This document shows, piece by piece, positions 16,615 through 26,133 of a stretch of DNA of 64,000 nt. The position numbers were made by a program, and so were the translations under genes. The DNA lies in assembly GCF_004402235.1 (NCBI RefSeq), contig NZ_SOFS01000019.1, positions 62,001 through 126,000 on the forward strand, written 5' to 3'. Under the pieces are notes generated by a model. The model ran no database searches. It was not told where the DNA came from and was given only the letters and a program-made list of their open reading frames with translations. The stretch is from Cryobacterium glucosi. GTDB taxonomy: Bacteria > Actinomycetota > Actinomycetes > Actinomycetales > Microbacteriaceae. The first letter of the stretch is position 1, and each line of letters begins with the position of its first letter.

Positions 16615-18276
16615 TCAGTCGCGGTTGGGTGGTCCGGTGAGGACCTGGTGGGCGCGGTGCCGGTTCGGTGGCCGCCAGAGCCGTTGCGGGTCGATGAGTC
16701 CGGGGGCCCGGACTTGTGGTGAGCCTTTCACCATCCGGATCTCCCACCCGGAGGTGTCGATGCTGTGGTGATGGAACCAGCACAGTAGGACACCGTTGTC
16801 GACGTTGGTCGGTCCGTCCTGCGCCCAGGGCTTCACATGGTGCACTTCGGCCCAGTGCGCCGGCGCCTTGCACCCGGGGATGATGCAGCCGCCGTCCCGG
16901 GCGGTGATCGCCCGGCGTTGCGCCCGGTTGAAGTACCGTCGTTCCGGACCGAGCTTGAGGACCTGGTTGTTTTCCCCGAAGAGGACCCCTTGGAAGCCGC
17001 CGTCACAGATGCGCTGGTGCACCGTCTTCAGCGATACCGGGGCCTCAACCCCGTCGATCCAGCCGACGCCGATCCCGGAGGTGAGGTCGGCCGCGTTCAC
17101 GTGCACCATCACCGTCGGGGCGGATCCGCCCATGCTGGGCGTGTCCTCGTCGCGGGCGGCGTGTTCGAACAGGGCCCGGAGGATGTCCGCGCGTTTCTCC
17201 CCACTCGTGCGGGTGTCCGCGCGCCGCTCCCGGAGCTCTGCTTCGATCACGTCCAGATCCGGGCCCGTGTCGGCGTCGGTTCCCGCTGATTCGGCGCCGG
17301 GAATCATCTGCCCCGAATCCATCAAGGCCTGCTCCTCGGCGGTGGGGAACGCGGGCCTCGCATGGAAGCTCAGGAAGGCGTCGAACATCGTGTTCATGAT
17401 CCCGAACAGTTCCGGCGTCACCCCACCCTTCACTGGATACAACCCGTTCTTGAGTTGTCCGAAGCCGATGTTGGATTTCGCCTCGAAAATGTCCTCCTGG
17501 GGCAGTATCCCGTCGGGGTCCAGGGCCGCCTGCCACTGCGCGACCATGCCCCGGATCAGGTCCGTCGTCACCGGGACACCCGCCCCCGCCAGGTTCTCCG
17601 TCTCCGGGGTGATCATGCCCGCCGCCGAGGCGACCAGGGCCCGCTCCGCCGTGAGTAAGTCATCCGGGGCCACCCGGTGACTGATCACCTGCAACCCCGC
17701 CACGATCAACTCCGCCGTCTCCACCCCGATCTCCCCCGCCGTCAGCGCCGCCCCAACCGTCGGGAACAAGGGCGGCAACCAGGCACTGCCGCCACACGGC
17801 CGCGGCAACACCGCGTCGCCGAGCTTCGTGCGCCGCTTCACTTCCCGGGCCGACACCCGCGTCACCCGGGTGAGTACATCCCACGGGCCCGTGCAGCCCA
17901 TTTTCCACGCCAGACCCTCCCGGCCGAGCACCCGGGCCCTCCGGTCCACATCCGTCGCCGTGCTCACCCGGGCCGCGTCAACCGTCCGACCGATCGCCTC
18001 CACGGCGCTCAGCGCCGTCACCGCTTCTGTGTCGCTGAGCAGCCCGACCGGGATCGCGGCCAGGGCATCTGCGAGAACCGCCTGCGCCTCCACGAGCCGG
18101 GCGACAGCATCCGCATGCACCGATGGCACCGACCCGGCCAACCCCTCAGCGCCCTCGAAACCCTCAACGACCCCGACCGGATGGGCCAACTCGACGCCCT
18201 GGACGCGCTGATCTCCCGCGACCCCTGAACCGGGTGTCTGCGGGGTGTGTGACTGGGGATCGGAAGCTCCTGCCAT
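16615..18276 (-). CDS. DUF222 / 13E12-type HNH endonuclease-domain protein
   Basis: A 553-residue protein with an N-terminal DUF222 region (~50-330, helical, SAREVKRRTKLGDAVLP) and a C-terminal HNH nuclease motif (~455-505): CIIPGCKAPAHWAEVHHVKPWAQDGPTNVDNGVLLCWFHHHSID contains the paired Cys zinc ligands and the His-Asn-His core. Such genes are multicopy in Microbacteriaceae and mycobacteria and have been linked to mobile-element-like repeats (13E12), but their function is unproven. The gene is flanked by the end of the hut operon and an AT-rich leader. A second, divergent copy lies at 35686-37137. Confidence 0.85.
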   Translation of the reverse strand: MAGASDPQSHTPQTPGSGVAGDQRVQGVELAHPVGVVEGFEGAEGLAGSVPSVHADAVARLVEAQAVLADALAAIPVGLLSDTEAVTALSAVEAIGRTVDAARVSTATDVDRRARVLGREGLAWKMGCTGPWDVLTRVTRVSAREVKRRTKLGDAVLPRPCGGSAWLPPLFPTVGAALTAGEIGVETAELIVAGLQVISHRVAPDDLLTAERALVASAAGMITPETENLAGAGVPVTTDLIRGMVAQWQAALDPDGILPQEDIFEAKSNIGFGQLKNGLYPVKGGVTPELFGIMNTMFDAFLSFHARPAFPTAEEQALMDSGQMIPGAESAGTDADTGPDLDVIEAELRERRADTRTSGEKRADILRALFEHAARDEDTPSMGGSAPTVMVHVNAADLTSGIGVGWIDGVEAPVSLKTVHQRICDGGFQGVLFGENNQVLKLGPERRYFNRAQRRAITARDGGCIIPGCKAPAHWAEVHHVKPWAQDGPTNVDNGVLLCWFHHHSIDTSGWEIRMVKGSPQVRAPGLIDPQRLWRPPNRHRAHQVLTGPPNRD

Positions 18277-18453
18277 ACCCCGATTCTACCCCGAATCGAA
18301 CACGAATGCGAGATTTGCTCAGTTAATTAACATTTTTATTATCTAGAATTCAAACGTGATCACTACCGAATCGCCCTGCGCGCACCGGCCTCCCGCCTGC
18401 GCGTCAGCCGCGGCCTCTGTTGAAAGCGCAGGTTCTGAGGATCGGACCGTGCC
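18277..18453. other. AT-rich intergenic segment
   Basis: This segment lies between the HNH gene start and the end of the DeoR gene. Bases ~18305-18355 are markedly AT-rich (contains GTTAATTAACATTTTTATTATC) compared with the surrounding GC-rich DNA and probably form the promoter region of the minus-strand HNH gene. No gene seen. Confidence 0.5.
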
Positions 18454-19281
18454 CTACCGACGCACAGCGCTGAGGTCGACGATGTGTACGGTTACCCCGG
18501 CGTCTGCGATCAACTGAAGCGCGGCGGGGTCCGCATCGGAATCTGTGACGAAATCGTCGATCTCGCTCAGGTCGGCCATCTTCGCGAGGGTGACCTGTCC
18601 GACTTTCGAACCGTCGGCAACGACGATCACACGCTGGGCGTTGGCAACCATGGCGTGATTGGTGCGCGCTTCGGTTTCATCGTGGGTCGTCACACCCCCT
18701 GACACGCTGATGCCGTCGGTGCCCAGAACGGCAGTGCCCACGTTGATCGCTTTGAACGTGTTCTCGGACAGCGAGCCGACCGCCTCGAAGGAGCTCTGCC
18801 GAACAACGCCTCCCGTCATGATCACCTTGAGCTTCGGGCGTGCCGCGCACTCCAGCGCAATAGTGAGCGAATTCGTCACAATGGTCAGTCCTGACCGATT
18901 ACTGAGCGCCCTGGCGACCTCGGCCGTCGTGGTCCCCCCACTCAGGGCTATCGCATACGGTCCAGCGGGGATCATTTCCACCGCACGACGCGCGATCAGC
19001 TGCTTGGCCTCACGGAACTGGGTATTCCGGAGCCGAACGGGAATTTCGCTGCGGGCATCCAGGGCACGGGCCCCGCCATGCGTCCGCACGAGCAGCCCCT
19101 GTTCGTCCAGGTCCGCCAGATCGCGCCGCAGGGTCGCCGCCGAAATACCGAGCGCCTCCGCGAGCGCGGACTGCGACATGCTCGTCTGTTCGTGAAGGAG
19201 CGACAGCACCAAGCGCATCCGCTCGGAGCGCTTGCCGGAGACCGCACGAGGGGTGGATGGATACGAGCCGTTCTGGATCAT
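18454..19281 (-). CDS. DeoR/GlpR-family regulator (AgaR-like)
   Basis: A 275-residue repressor from the ATG at 19281; an in-frame start at 19353 would add 24 atypical residues and run through the operator. The N-terminal winged HTH at ~20-70 (RLVLSLLHEQTSMSQSALAEALGISAATLRRDLADLDEQGLLVRTHGGA) is the DeoR signature. The C-terminal sensor domain (~90-265) carries LSGGTTTAEVARAL and TNSLTIAL, a phosphosugar-binding isomerase-like fold. It faces the tagatose-aldolase operon across an imperfect dyad (19304-19343), so it most likely represses that operon until a sugar phosphate (for example galactosamine- or tagatose-phosphate) binds. Confidence 0.88.
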   Translation of the reverse strand: MIQNGSYPSTPRAVSGKRSERMRLVLSLLHEQTSMSQSALAEALGISAATLRRDLADLDEQGLLVRTHGGARALDARSEIPVRLRNTQFREAKQLIARRAVEMIPAGPYAIALSGGTTTAEVARALSNRSGLTIVTNSLTIALECAARPKLKVIMTGGVVRQSSFEAVGSLSENTFKAINVGTAVLGTDGISVSGGVTTHDETEARTNHAMVANAQRVIVVADGSKVGQVTLAKMADLSEIDDFVTDSDADPAALQLIADAGVTVHIVDLSAVRR

Positions 19282-19303
19282 GGGACGCCTAACCGAGTTG
19301 AAA

Positions 19304-19343
19304 CGCGCAGTATTTCTGTCCACTTTAGCAGGAATATTGCGCG
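19304..19343. promoter_or_regulatory. long imperfect dyad between DeoR regulator and aldolase operon
   Basis: Fifteen-base arms (CGCGCAGTATTTCTG and its partner at 19329-19343) match at 13 of 15 positions around a 10-base spacer. The site lies 23 bases before the repressor ATG and 119 bases before the aldolase TTG, where it could control both divergent promoters. Confidence 0.55.
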
Positions 19344-19461
19344 ATACGCGCATTCTGGCGCAGGATCAAGCCATGGCAATCGTGTTGGTCCAGTGCACGG
19401 ATGGTGTCGAGCCGACATCGCCCGAATCGCACTCCATCACTGCCGGGAGGAGCTCGTCATC

Positions 19462-20367
19462 TTGCTCGCCACAACTCGCGATCTCATCGACCACTTCGGC
19501 GCAGGCAACCGTGCCGTTCTCGCCTTCAACGTGATCACCCTCGAGCACGCCGAAGCCATCGCGATCGGAGTGGAGCGCGCCAATACCGGCGCGATTCTCC
19601 AGGTGAGCGAGAACGCGATCCGGTTCCACAACGGCAGGATCTCGCCGATCATCGCGGCCTGCGCGAAGATCGCCGCCGAGTCCTCCGCGCCCATCTCCAT
19701 TCATCTCGACCATTTCCAGGACCTTGCGCTCACCGAACACGCCATCGATCTGGCGAACGATCTCGGCGTGAGCTCGATCATGGTCGATGCCGCTCATCTC
19801 CCCCACGACCAGAACGTTCGCCAGACCCGCGAACTGGCTCGGCGCGCCCACGCCCGCGGCCTCTGGGTCGAGGCTGAGCTGGGCGAAATCGGCGGCAAAG
19901 ACGGCGCACACTCTCCGCTCGCACGCACCCAGCCCGATGAGGCGCGTGACTTCGTCGCGCAGACCACCGTTGACGGGCTCGCCGTTGCGGTCGGCAGTTC
20001 ACACGCGATGACGTCACAGGTTGCCGAGCTCGACCTCGCGCTCATCGCCCAACTCGCCGGAATCGTGCCCGTCCCCCTCGTCCTCCACGGCTCCTCCGGC
20101 GTCAGCGACACGACGCTCGTCGCGGCCATCGCCGCCGGGATGCGCAAGATCAACGTCGGAACGGCACTGAACATCGCATTCACGGGCGGCGTCCGGCGGT
20201 TCCTTGCCACCAACCCGGATGTCACCGATCCGCGCACGTACATTCGCGACGGGTGCGAGTCCATCTCCCGCACCGTCACGCACCTGTGCACCGTGCTCGA
20301 CGCGGCAGCGGCGCACAACCCCACCACCTCGGATTCAGCCCTCCTCACCGGGCTGGGTACCCGCTGA
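19462..20367 (+). CDS. agaY: class II tagatose-bisphosphate aldolase catalytic subunit
   Basis: 301 residues from a TTG that lies about nine bases after GGGAGGAG; no closer ATG/GTG exists. It is a zinc-dependent class II aldolase of the GatY/KbaY/FbaA type: SIHLDHFQ (zinc His and catalytic Asp, ~79-86), [10 protein letters not shown] (~108), [13 protein letters not shown] (~138-150), zinc His in GSSHAM, and VLHGSSG phosphate loop (~213). Paired with a GatZ/KbaZ-type gene immediately downstream, it should cleave D-tagatose 1,6-bisphosphate to glyceraldehyde-3-phosphate and dihydroxyacetone phosphate. Fructose-bisphosphate is a possible alternative substrate. Confidence 0.85.
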   Translation: MLATTRDLIDHFGAGNRAVLAFNVITLEHAEAIAIGVERANTGAILQVSENAIRFHNGRISPIIAACAKIAAESSAPISIHLDHFQDLALTEHAIDLANDLGVSSIMVDAAHLPHDQNVRQTRELARRAHARGLWVEAELGEIGGKDGAHSPLARTQPDEARDFVAQTTVDGLAVAVGSSHAMTSQVAELDLALIAQLAGIVPVPLVLHGSSGVSDTTLVAAIAAGMRKINVGTALNIAFTGGVRRFLATNPDVTDPRTYIRDGCESISRTVTHLCTVLDAAAAHNPTTSDSALLTGLGTR

Positions 20368-20446
20368 CCCATCCACCCCCGAGACCCATCGATCGAACCA
20401 CCCCGCCCCGAACAACGGGACGCCCGTGGGACTGCAAAGGAGCACA

Positions 20447-21781
20447 ATGGTTAATCAACTCTGGAACACGGTACGTCGGCATAAGGCGGGTGAAACCGTC
20501 GGAATCTATTCAGTATGCTCGGCGCACCCGACCGTGCTCGAGGCTGCCATCCGCCAGGCGGATGCCGACGGAACCTACGTTCTCATCGAGGCCACATCCA
20601 ACCAGGTCGACCAGTTCGGCGGGTACACCGGCATGCGTCCGGCCGACTTCCGTGATCTGGTCTACTCGATCGCCGACAGGGTCGGCTTCGCCAGGGACCG
20701 GCTTGTCCTCGGTGGCGACCACCTCGGTCCCAACCGATGGCAGAACCTCAGCGCTGACGAGGCCATGGCGAATGCCGACGCCCTCGTCACGGCATACGTT
20801 GAAGCCGGCTATACCAAGATCCACCTGGACTGCAGCATGTCCTGCGCCGGGGATCCCGTGCCGGTCGGCGACGACCTCGCGGCCGATCGCTCAGCACGGC
20901 TGTTGCGGGTTGCGGAGGATACAGCCACGCGCGCCGGTCTCCCCAGCGACATCCTGTACGTGATCGGCACAGAGGTCCCGGTACCGGGAGGCGCGCACGA
21001 GACCCTCGGCACCCTGACTGCGACATCCGCCGTGGCGGCACGAGCGACCCTCGACCGACACCGCGCCGCATTCGAGAAGGTCGGCCTCACCGACATCTGG
21101 CCACGCATCATCGCGCTCGTCGTGCAGCCCGCCGTGGAATTCGACCACCTGCAGGTCATCGACTACCACCGCGAAGGGACCGTGCAGCTGCGGACCGTCC
21201 TGAACGACGAGCCGGGACTGGTGTTCGAGGCCCACTCCACCGACTACCAGGAGACGGGCCGGCTCGCCGAACTCGTCGAAGACCACTGGGCGATCCTCAA
21301 GGTCGGACCCGGACTGACGTTCGCGATGCGGGAAGCCCTCTTCGCCCTCGCGAAGATCGAAGACGAGCTCGTGCCGGTCGCGGATCGCTCCGCACTCGTC
21401 GAGGTCATCGAACGGCGGATGCTCACCCGTCCGGACTATTGGGCGGGTTACTACGAGGGCACGGCCCAGCAGCAGCGCCTTGCCCGCCGGTTCAGCTACA
21501 GCGACCGGCTGCGCTACTACTGGCCGGACCCGGAGATCGAAGCCGCCGAGAACCGCCTCTACGACAACCTCTCCGCCCTGCAGATTCCGCTTCCCCTGAT
21601 CAGCCAGTTCCTTCCCGAGCAATACGCCAGGGTACGGGCCGGGAGCCTTGCTCCCGAACCGCGCGAGCTCGTCGTGGACAAGATCCGCGACGCCCTGCGC
21701 CCATATGCCTTCGCCTGTTTCCCGACGGTCCGCGACGGTTCCACGACAACCACCACCATCCAGGGAGCACTCCTTGTCTAA
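20447..21781 (+). CDS. agaZ: tagatose-bisphosphate aldolase non-catalytic subunit (GatZ/KbaZ/AgaZ)
   Basis: The 444-residue KbaZ-family protein stabilises and activates the KbaY/GatY aldolase. Family signatures: [17 protein letters not shown] (~18-34), [16 protein letters not shown] (~48-63), [11 protein letters not shown] (~88), [21 protein letters not shown] (~112-132), and FEAHSTDYQ (~262). Start ATG follows a strong AAAGGAGC. It is 79 bases after agaY and overlaps the following SIS gene by eight bases. Its presence is the best evidence that the operon uses tagatose-1,6-bisphosphate rather than fructose-bisphosphate. Confidence 0.9.
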   Translation: MVNQLWNTVRRHKAGETVGIYSVCSAHPTVLEAAIRQADADGTYVLIEATSNQVDQFGGYTGMRPADFRDLVYSIADRVGFARDRLVLGGDHLGPNRWQNLSADEAMANADALVTAYVEAGYTKIHLDCSMSCAGDPVPVGDDLAADRSARLLRVAEDTATRAGLPSDILYVIGTEVPVPGGAHETLGTLTATSAVAARATLDRHRAAFEKVGLTDIWPRIIALVVQPAVEFDHLQVIDYHREGTVQLRTVLNDEPGLVFEAHSTDYQETGRLAELVEDHWAILKVGPGLTFAMREALFALAKIEDELVPVADRSALVEVIERRMLTRPDYWAGYYEGTAQQQRLARRFSYSDRLRYYWPDPEIEAAENRLYDNLSALQIPLPLISQFLPEQYARVRAGSLAPEPRELVVDKIRDALRPYAFACFPTVRDGSTTTTTIQGALLV

Positions 21782-22976
21782 CCCCACCGCCACATCCGCC
21801 CCAGCCGCATCGGCGACCATCGGCCACGCCGCAGGCCCCGGGTCTGAAGCCACCGTCCGCGAGATCGCCCAGCAACCGGATGTCTGGCGCGAGGCCTCGG
21901 CGAACATCGCCGCCCAGCGCACCGACATCGATGCCTTCCTCGCACCCCTCCTCTCCCAATCCGACTTGCGCATCGTTCTCACGGGAGCAGGGACATCCGC
22001 CTTCGTCGGCGACATCGCGGCACCGGCACTGTCGCGACTCCTCGGCCGCCGCGTTGACGCCGTGGCCACGACGGACATCGTCTCGAATCCCCGGGAGAGC
22101 TTCGCCGAAGACGTTCCCACCCTGCTCGTCTCCTTCGCCCGCTCGGGCAACAGCCCGGAGAGCAGCGCCGCAACGGTCCTCGCCGACCAGGTGCTCACCG
22201 ACGTCAGCCACCTGATTCTGACCTGCAACGAAGACGGGAACCTCTTCACGGACCATCAGGGACGCGCACACTCGAAGGTCGTGCTGATGCCGCGTCGCTC
22301 CAACGACGAAGGCTTCGCAATGACGTCGAGCTTCACGTCGATGCTCCTGTCAAGTCTCCTGATCCTCGGCGGCGCGAACGACGACGCCGTTGCCGCCCTT
22401 TCCACGGCCGCAACGCAGATCATCGACTGCCGCCAGCCCGAGATCCGCGCACTGGCAGAGGCCGGCTACGAACGCATCGTCTACATCGGCAGCGGGCCAC
22501 TGACCGGCCTCGCCCGCGAATCAGCCCTCAAGGTCCTCGAACTGACGGCCGGTGCGATTGTCACCTACTACGACTCGTCCCTCGGCTTCCGCCACGGCCC
22601 CAAGGCCGTCCTCGATGAGACCACGCTCGCCCTGGTCTACGTGTCTTCCGACCCCTATACCCGCGAGTATGACCTCGACATCATCGCCGAACTGCGCACA
22701 GCGCTCAGCCCCGAACGCGTCGTCGCGATCTCCTCCCTGCCACTGCCGGCAGCCGACGGCCATTCGTGGATCCTCTCGGACCTCGCGGGCCTGGATGACG
22801 CGTTCCTGGCCGTCGGCTACATCGTCATCGCGCAGCTTCTGGGGCTCTCGTTCTCCCTCACGCTCGGCGCCACCCCCGACAACCCGTTCCCGGGCGGAAC
22901 CGTCAACCGCGTCGTCAAGGGCGTGCACATCCACCCGCTGTCCGCGTCCGCGGGCACCCTCACGAACGCGAGCTGA
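21774..22976 (+). CDS. agaS: AgaS-type SIS sugar isomerase/deaminase
   Basis: 400 residues from a TTG inside the end of agaZ, preceded by AGGGAGC. Two SIS domains: the first with [14 protein letters not shown] (~63-76) and [10 protein letters not shown] (~120-129), the second with [26 protein letters not shown] (~236-261) and the catalytic-region RHGPK. AgaS converts D-galactosamine-6-phosphate to tagatose-6-phosphate and ammonia in the N-acetylgalactosamine/galactosamine pathway; glucosamine-type deamination is a less likely alternative. Its place between agaZ and a sugar kinase fits that pathway. Confidence 0.88.
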   Translation: MSNPTATSAPAASATIGHAAGPGSEATVREIAQQPDVWREASANIAAQRTDIDAFLAPLLSQSDLRIVLTGAGTSAFVGDIAAPALSRLLGRRVDAVATTDIVSNPRESFAEDVPTLLVSFARSGNSPESSAATVLADQVLTDVSHLILTCNEDGNLFTDHQGRAHSKVVLMPRRSNDEGFAMTSSFTSMLLSSLLILGGANDDAVAALSTAATQIIDCRQPEIRALAEAGYERIVYIGSGPLTGLARESALKVLELTAGAIVTYYDSSLGFRHGPKAVLDETTLALVYVSSDPYTREYDLDIIAELRTALSPERVVAISSLPLPAADGHSWILSDLAGLDDAFLAVGYIVIAQLLGLSFSLTLGATPDNPFPGGTVNRVVKGVHIHPLSASAGTLTNAS

Positions 22977-22981
22977 GAGCC

Positions 22982-23947
22982 ATGTCATTCTTCCTCGGGG
23001 TTGACGGCGGCGGCTCAAAAACCGCCTTCGTCCTCCTCAACGACTCCGGACACATCGTCGCGGAAACACAGACACCGAGTTGCTATTACTTCAGCGAGGG
23101 CATCGAGCTCGTCGGCCGAATCCTCACCCAGGGCATCGACACGATCACCGCCCAGGCCGGAATCGAGACGAAGGACATTGACCAGGCCTTCTTCGGGCTC
23201 CCGGGATACGGCGAGGTCAGCTCTGATATCGAACGACTGAACGCCGTGCCCCGCGCGGTGCTCGGGCACGACCGCTACACGTGCGACAACGACATGGTGT
23301 GCGGCTGGGCCGGATCCCTCGGTGCCGTCGACGGGATCAACGTGATCAGCGGAACCGGCTCGATGACCTACGGAGAACGTGCAGGCCATGGCCACCGGGT
23401 CGGCGGCTGGAGCGAGCTCTTCGGCGACGAAGGCTCCGCATACTGGATCGCGATCCGCGGTCTCAACGCCTTCACCCGGATGAGCGACGGCCGGCTCCCC
23501 CGCGGCCCCCTCTACGACGTCGTCAAGGCCCGTGCCGACGTGAACAGCGATCTCGACCTGATCGACGTCGTCGTGAATCAGTGGAAGGGACAGCGAGGGG
23601 CGATCGCCGACCTCTCCAAAACCGTCGTCGAAGCCGCCGCCCAGGGCGACCTCATCGCCGCGCAGATCCTCACGGATGCCTGCGCCGAGCTGGCCAGGAT
23701 CGTCGACACGACGCGCACGGAGCTCGGTTTCGGCGACGACGACACGGTCCCCGTGTCCTATTCGGGAGGCATGTTCACGGCCGCCGCCGTCCGCAGCGGA
23801 TTCGAAGAGGCGCTTTCGGCACTGCCGCCGAAATACGAGTTACGCACTCCGCTGTTCGGCCCCGCCGTCGGCGCAGCGCTCTACGCCGCGAAGAAGGCGG
23901 GCACCCCGCTGTCCGAAGCCGCGCTGGCGCAACTCCGGTCCCACTGA
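22982..23947 (+). CDS. BadF/BadG/BcrA/BcrD-type sugar kinase (N-acetylhexosamine/hexosamine kinase)
   Basis: A 321-residue ASKHA-fold kinase of the N-acetylglucosamine-kinase family. Phosphate-1 motif GVDGGGSKTAF (~6-16), phosphate-2 VISGTGSMTYG (~120-130), and GGWSELFGDEGSAYWI (~139-154), which contributes to sugar binding, are all present. In this operon it would phosphorylate galactosamine or N-acetylgalactosamine entering by a non-PTS transporter. No deacetylase (AgaA) is encoded here, so free galactosamine is a possible substrate. The tagatose-6-phosphate kinase step is also not represented by a separate gene. Confidence 0.85.
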   Translation: MSFFLGVDGGGSKTAFVLLNDSGHIVAETQTPSCYYFSEGIELVGRILTQGIDTITAQAGIETKDIDQAFFGLPGYGEVSSDIERLNAVPRAVLGHDRYTCDNDMVCGWAGSLGAVDGINVISGTGSMTYGERAGHGHRVGGWSELFGDEGSAYWIAIRGLNAFTRMSDGRLPRGPLYDVVKARADVNSDLDLIDVVVNQWKGQRGAIADLSKTVVEAAAQGDLIAAQILTDACAELARIVDTTRTELGFGDDDTVPVSYSGGMFTAAAVRSGFEEALSALPPKYELRTPLFGPAVGAALYAAKKAGTPLSEAALAQLRSH

Positions 23948-23953
23948 CCTCAC

Positions 23954-23998
23954 CCGCACCACGCACTACGCACTACGCACCACGCACCACCACGCACG
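23954..23998. repeat. 7-bp tandem repeat (ACGCACT/ACGCACC) between kinase and EamA genes
   Basis: About five consecutive heptamers (CCGCACC, ACGCACT twice, ACGCACC twice) then a degenerate copy, starting seven bases after the kinase stop codon. The unit is not a multiple of three and lies in the leader of the EamA gene. Slippage would change the distance between the genes without breaking either protein. Confidence 0.8.
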
Positions 23999-24048
23999 TC
24001 CCCCTGAGTAAGTCCAAGCAAGTAACAGATGTCAACGAGGAGATCATT

Positions 24049-25005
24049 GTGAAGAAAACGCAGAGTTGGATATTTTACGCAGCACTATTGGTGCTGTTCT
24101 GGGGAGTCTGGGGCGCATTCTCGTCCCTCCCCATCACCCTCTACGGGTACCCGGATGAAATGGTCTACGTGATCTGGGCCGTCGTGATGATCATCCCGGC
24201 AGTCTTCGCGCTCCGCGGCAAGACGTTCGACCGCCGCCCGAAGGCCGCCATGTACGGTCTCCTCATCGGCCTGACCGGGGCCGGCGGCCAGCTGCTCCTG
24301 TTCAACGCCCTGTCGTCCGGTCCCGCATACCTGATCTTCCCGATCATCTCCATTTCGCCGGCCATCACCGTTCTCATGGCCGTGGCGTTCCTCCGCGAGC
24401 GCCTGCCCAAGGTCGCCGTCATCGGCTTGGTCGCGGCACTGGCCGCCATCGTTCTCTTCAGCGTCGCCGGCGGCTCAGGGGACGCCACATCCGGTCCTTG
24501 GCTGGTTATCGCCATCTTCGTCTGCATTGCGTGGGGCGTGCAGGCCTTCTTCATGCGGAAGGCGGCGACCATCGGAGTGAACGACGCGACGACCTTCGCC
24601 TGGATGGCCATCAGCGGCCTGATCCTCACTCCGTTTGCGATCATGGCGATGGGCGGCCTCCCGCTCGACGTCCCCTGGCAGGCGCCCGCATTGACCGCCG
24701 CCACCCAGCTCCTCAATGCGGTCGGCGCGTTGTTCCTCGTCATGGCACTGAGCCGAGGCAAGGCATCCATCGTGGCGCCCACGACGAACGCCCTCGCCCC
24801 CGTTCTCACGATCGTGGTGTCGCTCGTCGTCTACCAGACGCTGCCGACCATTTTCGGAACGATCGCGATTGTCCTGGCGCTCGTCGGCTCGACCCTCATG
24901 GTCTACAGCGACGAACGACGTGGGGAGGCGCTGCCGCCCGCTCTGCTCGAGAACGAGGACAGCGCGCCGAAGAAGACCCACGAGCCCGCAGACACCGTGG
25001 GTTAG
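24049..25005 (+). CDS. EamA/DMT-family transporter
   Basis: A 318-residue membrane protein with ten predicted hydrophobic segments, two EamA repeats (~5-140 and ~155-290), and the typical internal APTTNALAPVLT and PIISISPAITVLMAVAFLRERLP stretches. GTG start with GAGGAG seven bases upstream; upstream in-frame sequence overlaps the kinase gene and repeat. The Lys/Glu-rich tail is cytoplasmic. DMT proteins move metabolites, amino acids or sugars by secondary transport. As the last gene of the operon it is the only transporter there, so it may import the amino sugar, an unusual job for this family. Confidence 0.85.
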   Translation: MKKTQSWIFYAALLVLFWGVWGAFSSLPITLYGYPDEMVYVIWAVVMIIPAVFALRGKTFDRRPKAAMYGLLIGLTGAGGQLLLFNALSSGPAYLIFPIISISPAITVLMAVAFLRERLPKVAVIGLVAALAAIVLFSVAGGSGDATSGPWLVIAIFVCIAWGVQAFFMRKAATIGVNDATTFAWMAISGLILTPFAIMAMGGLPLDVPWQAPALTAATQLLNAVGALFLVMALSRGKASIVAPTTNALAPVLTIVVSLVVYQTLPTIFGTIAIVLALVGSTLMVYSDERRGEALPPALLENEDSAPKKTHEPADTVG

Positions 25006-25050
25006 CAGGCACAGTGGGTTGACCGGCACGGTCACTGCCAGCTCCGCACC

Positions 25051-25097
25051 GGCCCGCCCGCACGCGTCTCGAACATCGAGAAGCGTGCGGGCGGGCC
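25051..25097. terminator. strong bidirectional hairpin terminator
   Basis: A perfect 15-bp stem (GGCCCGCCCGCACGC with its complement at 25083-25097), extended inside by TCTCG/CGAGA. It lies between the convergent EamA and alpha/beta-hydrolase genes. Confidence 0.75.
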
Positions 25098-25106
25098 ATC
25101 GTCGTC

Positions 25107-26090
25107 CTAGTGGTCGAAGGCGTTCACGAAGTCGACGCTCGCCGCCGAAATTTCGGCGCGCGCGGCATCCTGGGAGATGGACGGCTCTCCGTCCCCGGAC
25201 TGTGGGCCGTAGTCGCCGAAGAAAGCGTGCACGCCGCCCTCGATCACGAGGTATCGCGCATCCGCAGGCAGCGACGCTTTCGACGCGCTGATCTTGTCCG
25301 GAGTCGCCAGACCGTCGTTCGTACCGGAGATCGACAGCACGCCGGCGCCCAGCCCGCTCAGGTCGTTCGCGGGATATGAGGCGAAGAACAACAACCCGAC
25401 AACCGGGTCTGTCGACGCACCGGCGAAAGACTGGGCATCCATCGCCGCGACCGTCCCGCCGAGAGAGTGGCCGCCGACCACCCAACGTTCGACCGGCGGA
25501 TGCGCGGCGCGCGCCGACCCGAATGCTCCCGTCGAGAGGAACGCAATCCCGAACGGCTGCTTGGGGATGACGACCACGTGCCCGGCCGCGGCGAGCGGGC
25601 GCAGCACGGCCGCGTATGCGCGAGCGTCGACTCGCGCGCCGGGCTGGAAGAACACCCCGACCTCGCTCACGGCCCCCGTGGGCTGCAGCACGATCTGGTC
25701 GGCCGTCTCGGTCACGGTCACGCTCGTGTCGGAGTCCATGGCGGACAGGGCCGGCTCAACGGCCGATGACGGCACGAGCCACCAGGCCAGCGCGATCACT
25801 CCGAGCGACAGCGCAACGAGGACACCCCGGATACCCGTGCGCCCGCGATGCCGGACCGTACGCGTGAGCCAGGAGCGCAGCGCAACCGTCAGGCTGACGG
25901 CAAACGTGAGGACGAGGAGGACCAGGTAGGCCGGATGTCCGTGCACAAGCATCGACCCGGTCGACAGTGCCGCCCAGGCCGTGACGATCACGCCGAGCGT
26001 CGCCACGAAGCGGCCAGCCCAGAAGAAGGCCATGTCGGCTCGACCGGCTGTCGCCCCGCCCGCCGACCGGATTCTGCGCGTGTCGCTCAT
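25107..26090 (-). CDS. membrane-anchored alpha/beta hydrolase
   Basis: A 327-residue protein with three N-terminal hydrophobic segments (~25-45, 52-72, 88-108) and an extracytoplasmic alpha/beta-hydrolase domain from ~115. The nucleophile elbow is GHSLGG (~208-213), the acid region is SGTNDGLATP (~263) and the C-terminal His is in EGGVHAFFGDYGPQSGD (~292). This arrangement resembles actinobacterial dienelactone-hydrolase/chlorophyllase-like esterases of unknown substrate. It is divergent from a TetR gene with a repeated motif between them, so the TetR probably controls it. Confidence 0.82.
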   Translation of the reverse strand: MSDTRRIRSAGGATAGRADMAFFWAGRFVATLGVIVTAWAALSTGSMLVHGHPAYLVLLVLTFAVSLTVALRSWLTRTVRHRGRTGIRGVLVALSLGVIALAWWLVPSSAVEPALSAMDSDTSVTVTETADQIVLQPTGAVSEVGVFFQPGARVDARAYAAVLRPLAAAGHVVVIPKQPFGIAFLSTGAFGSARAAHPPVERWVVGGHSLGGTVAAMDAQSFAGASTDPVVGLLFFASYPANDLSGLGAGVLSISGTNDGLATPDKISASKASLPADARYLVIEGGVHAFFGDYGPQSGDGEPSISQDAARAEISAASVDFVNAFDH

Positions 26091-26133
26091 GGGGAAATTA
26101 TCCCAGCGGCGCCCGTCGCGAATCTACCTAAAT

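Noticed and set aside
16615-18276. HNH gene as intron or homing endonuclease insertion
   Set aside because: No intron or intein context; the gene is free-standing with a DUF222 domain.
23954-23998. CRISPR-like array
   Set aside because: Repeat unit is 7 bp with no spacers; it is a simple tandem repeat.
23281-24048. Upstream extension of the EamA gene
   Set aside because: It overlaps the kinase gene out of frame and runs through the heptamer repeat; the GTG at 24049 has the ribosome site.
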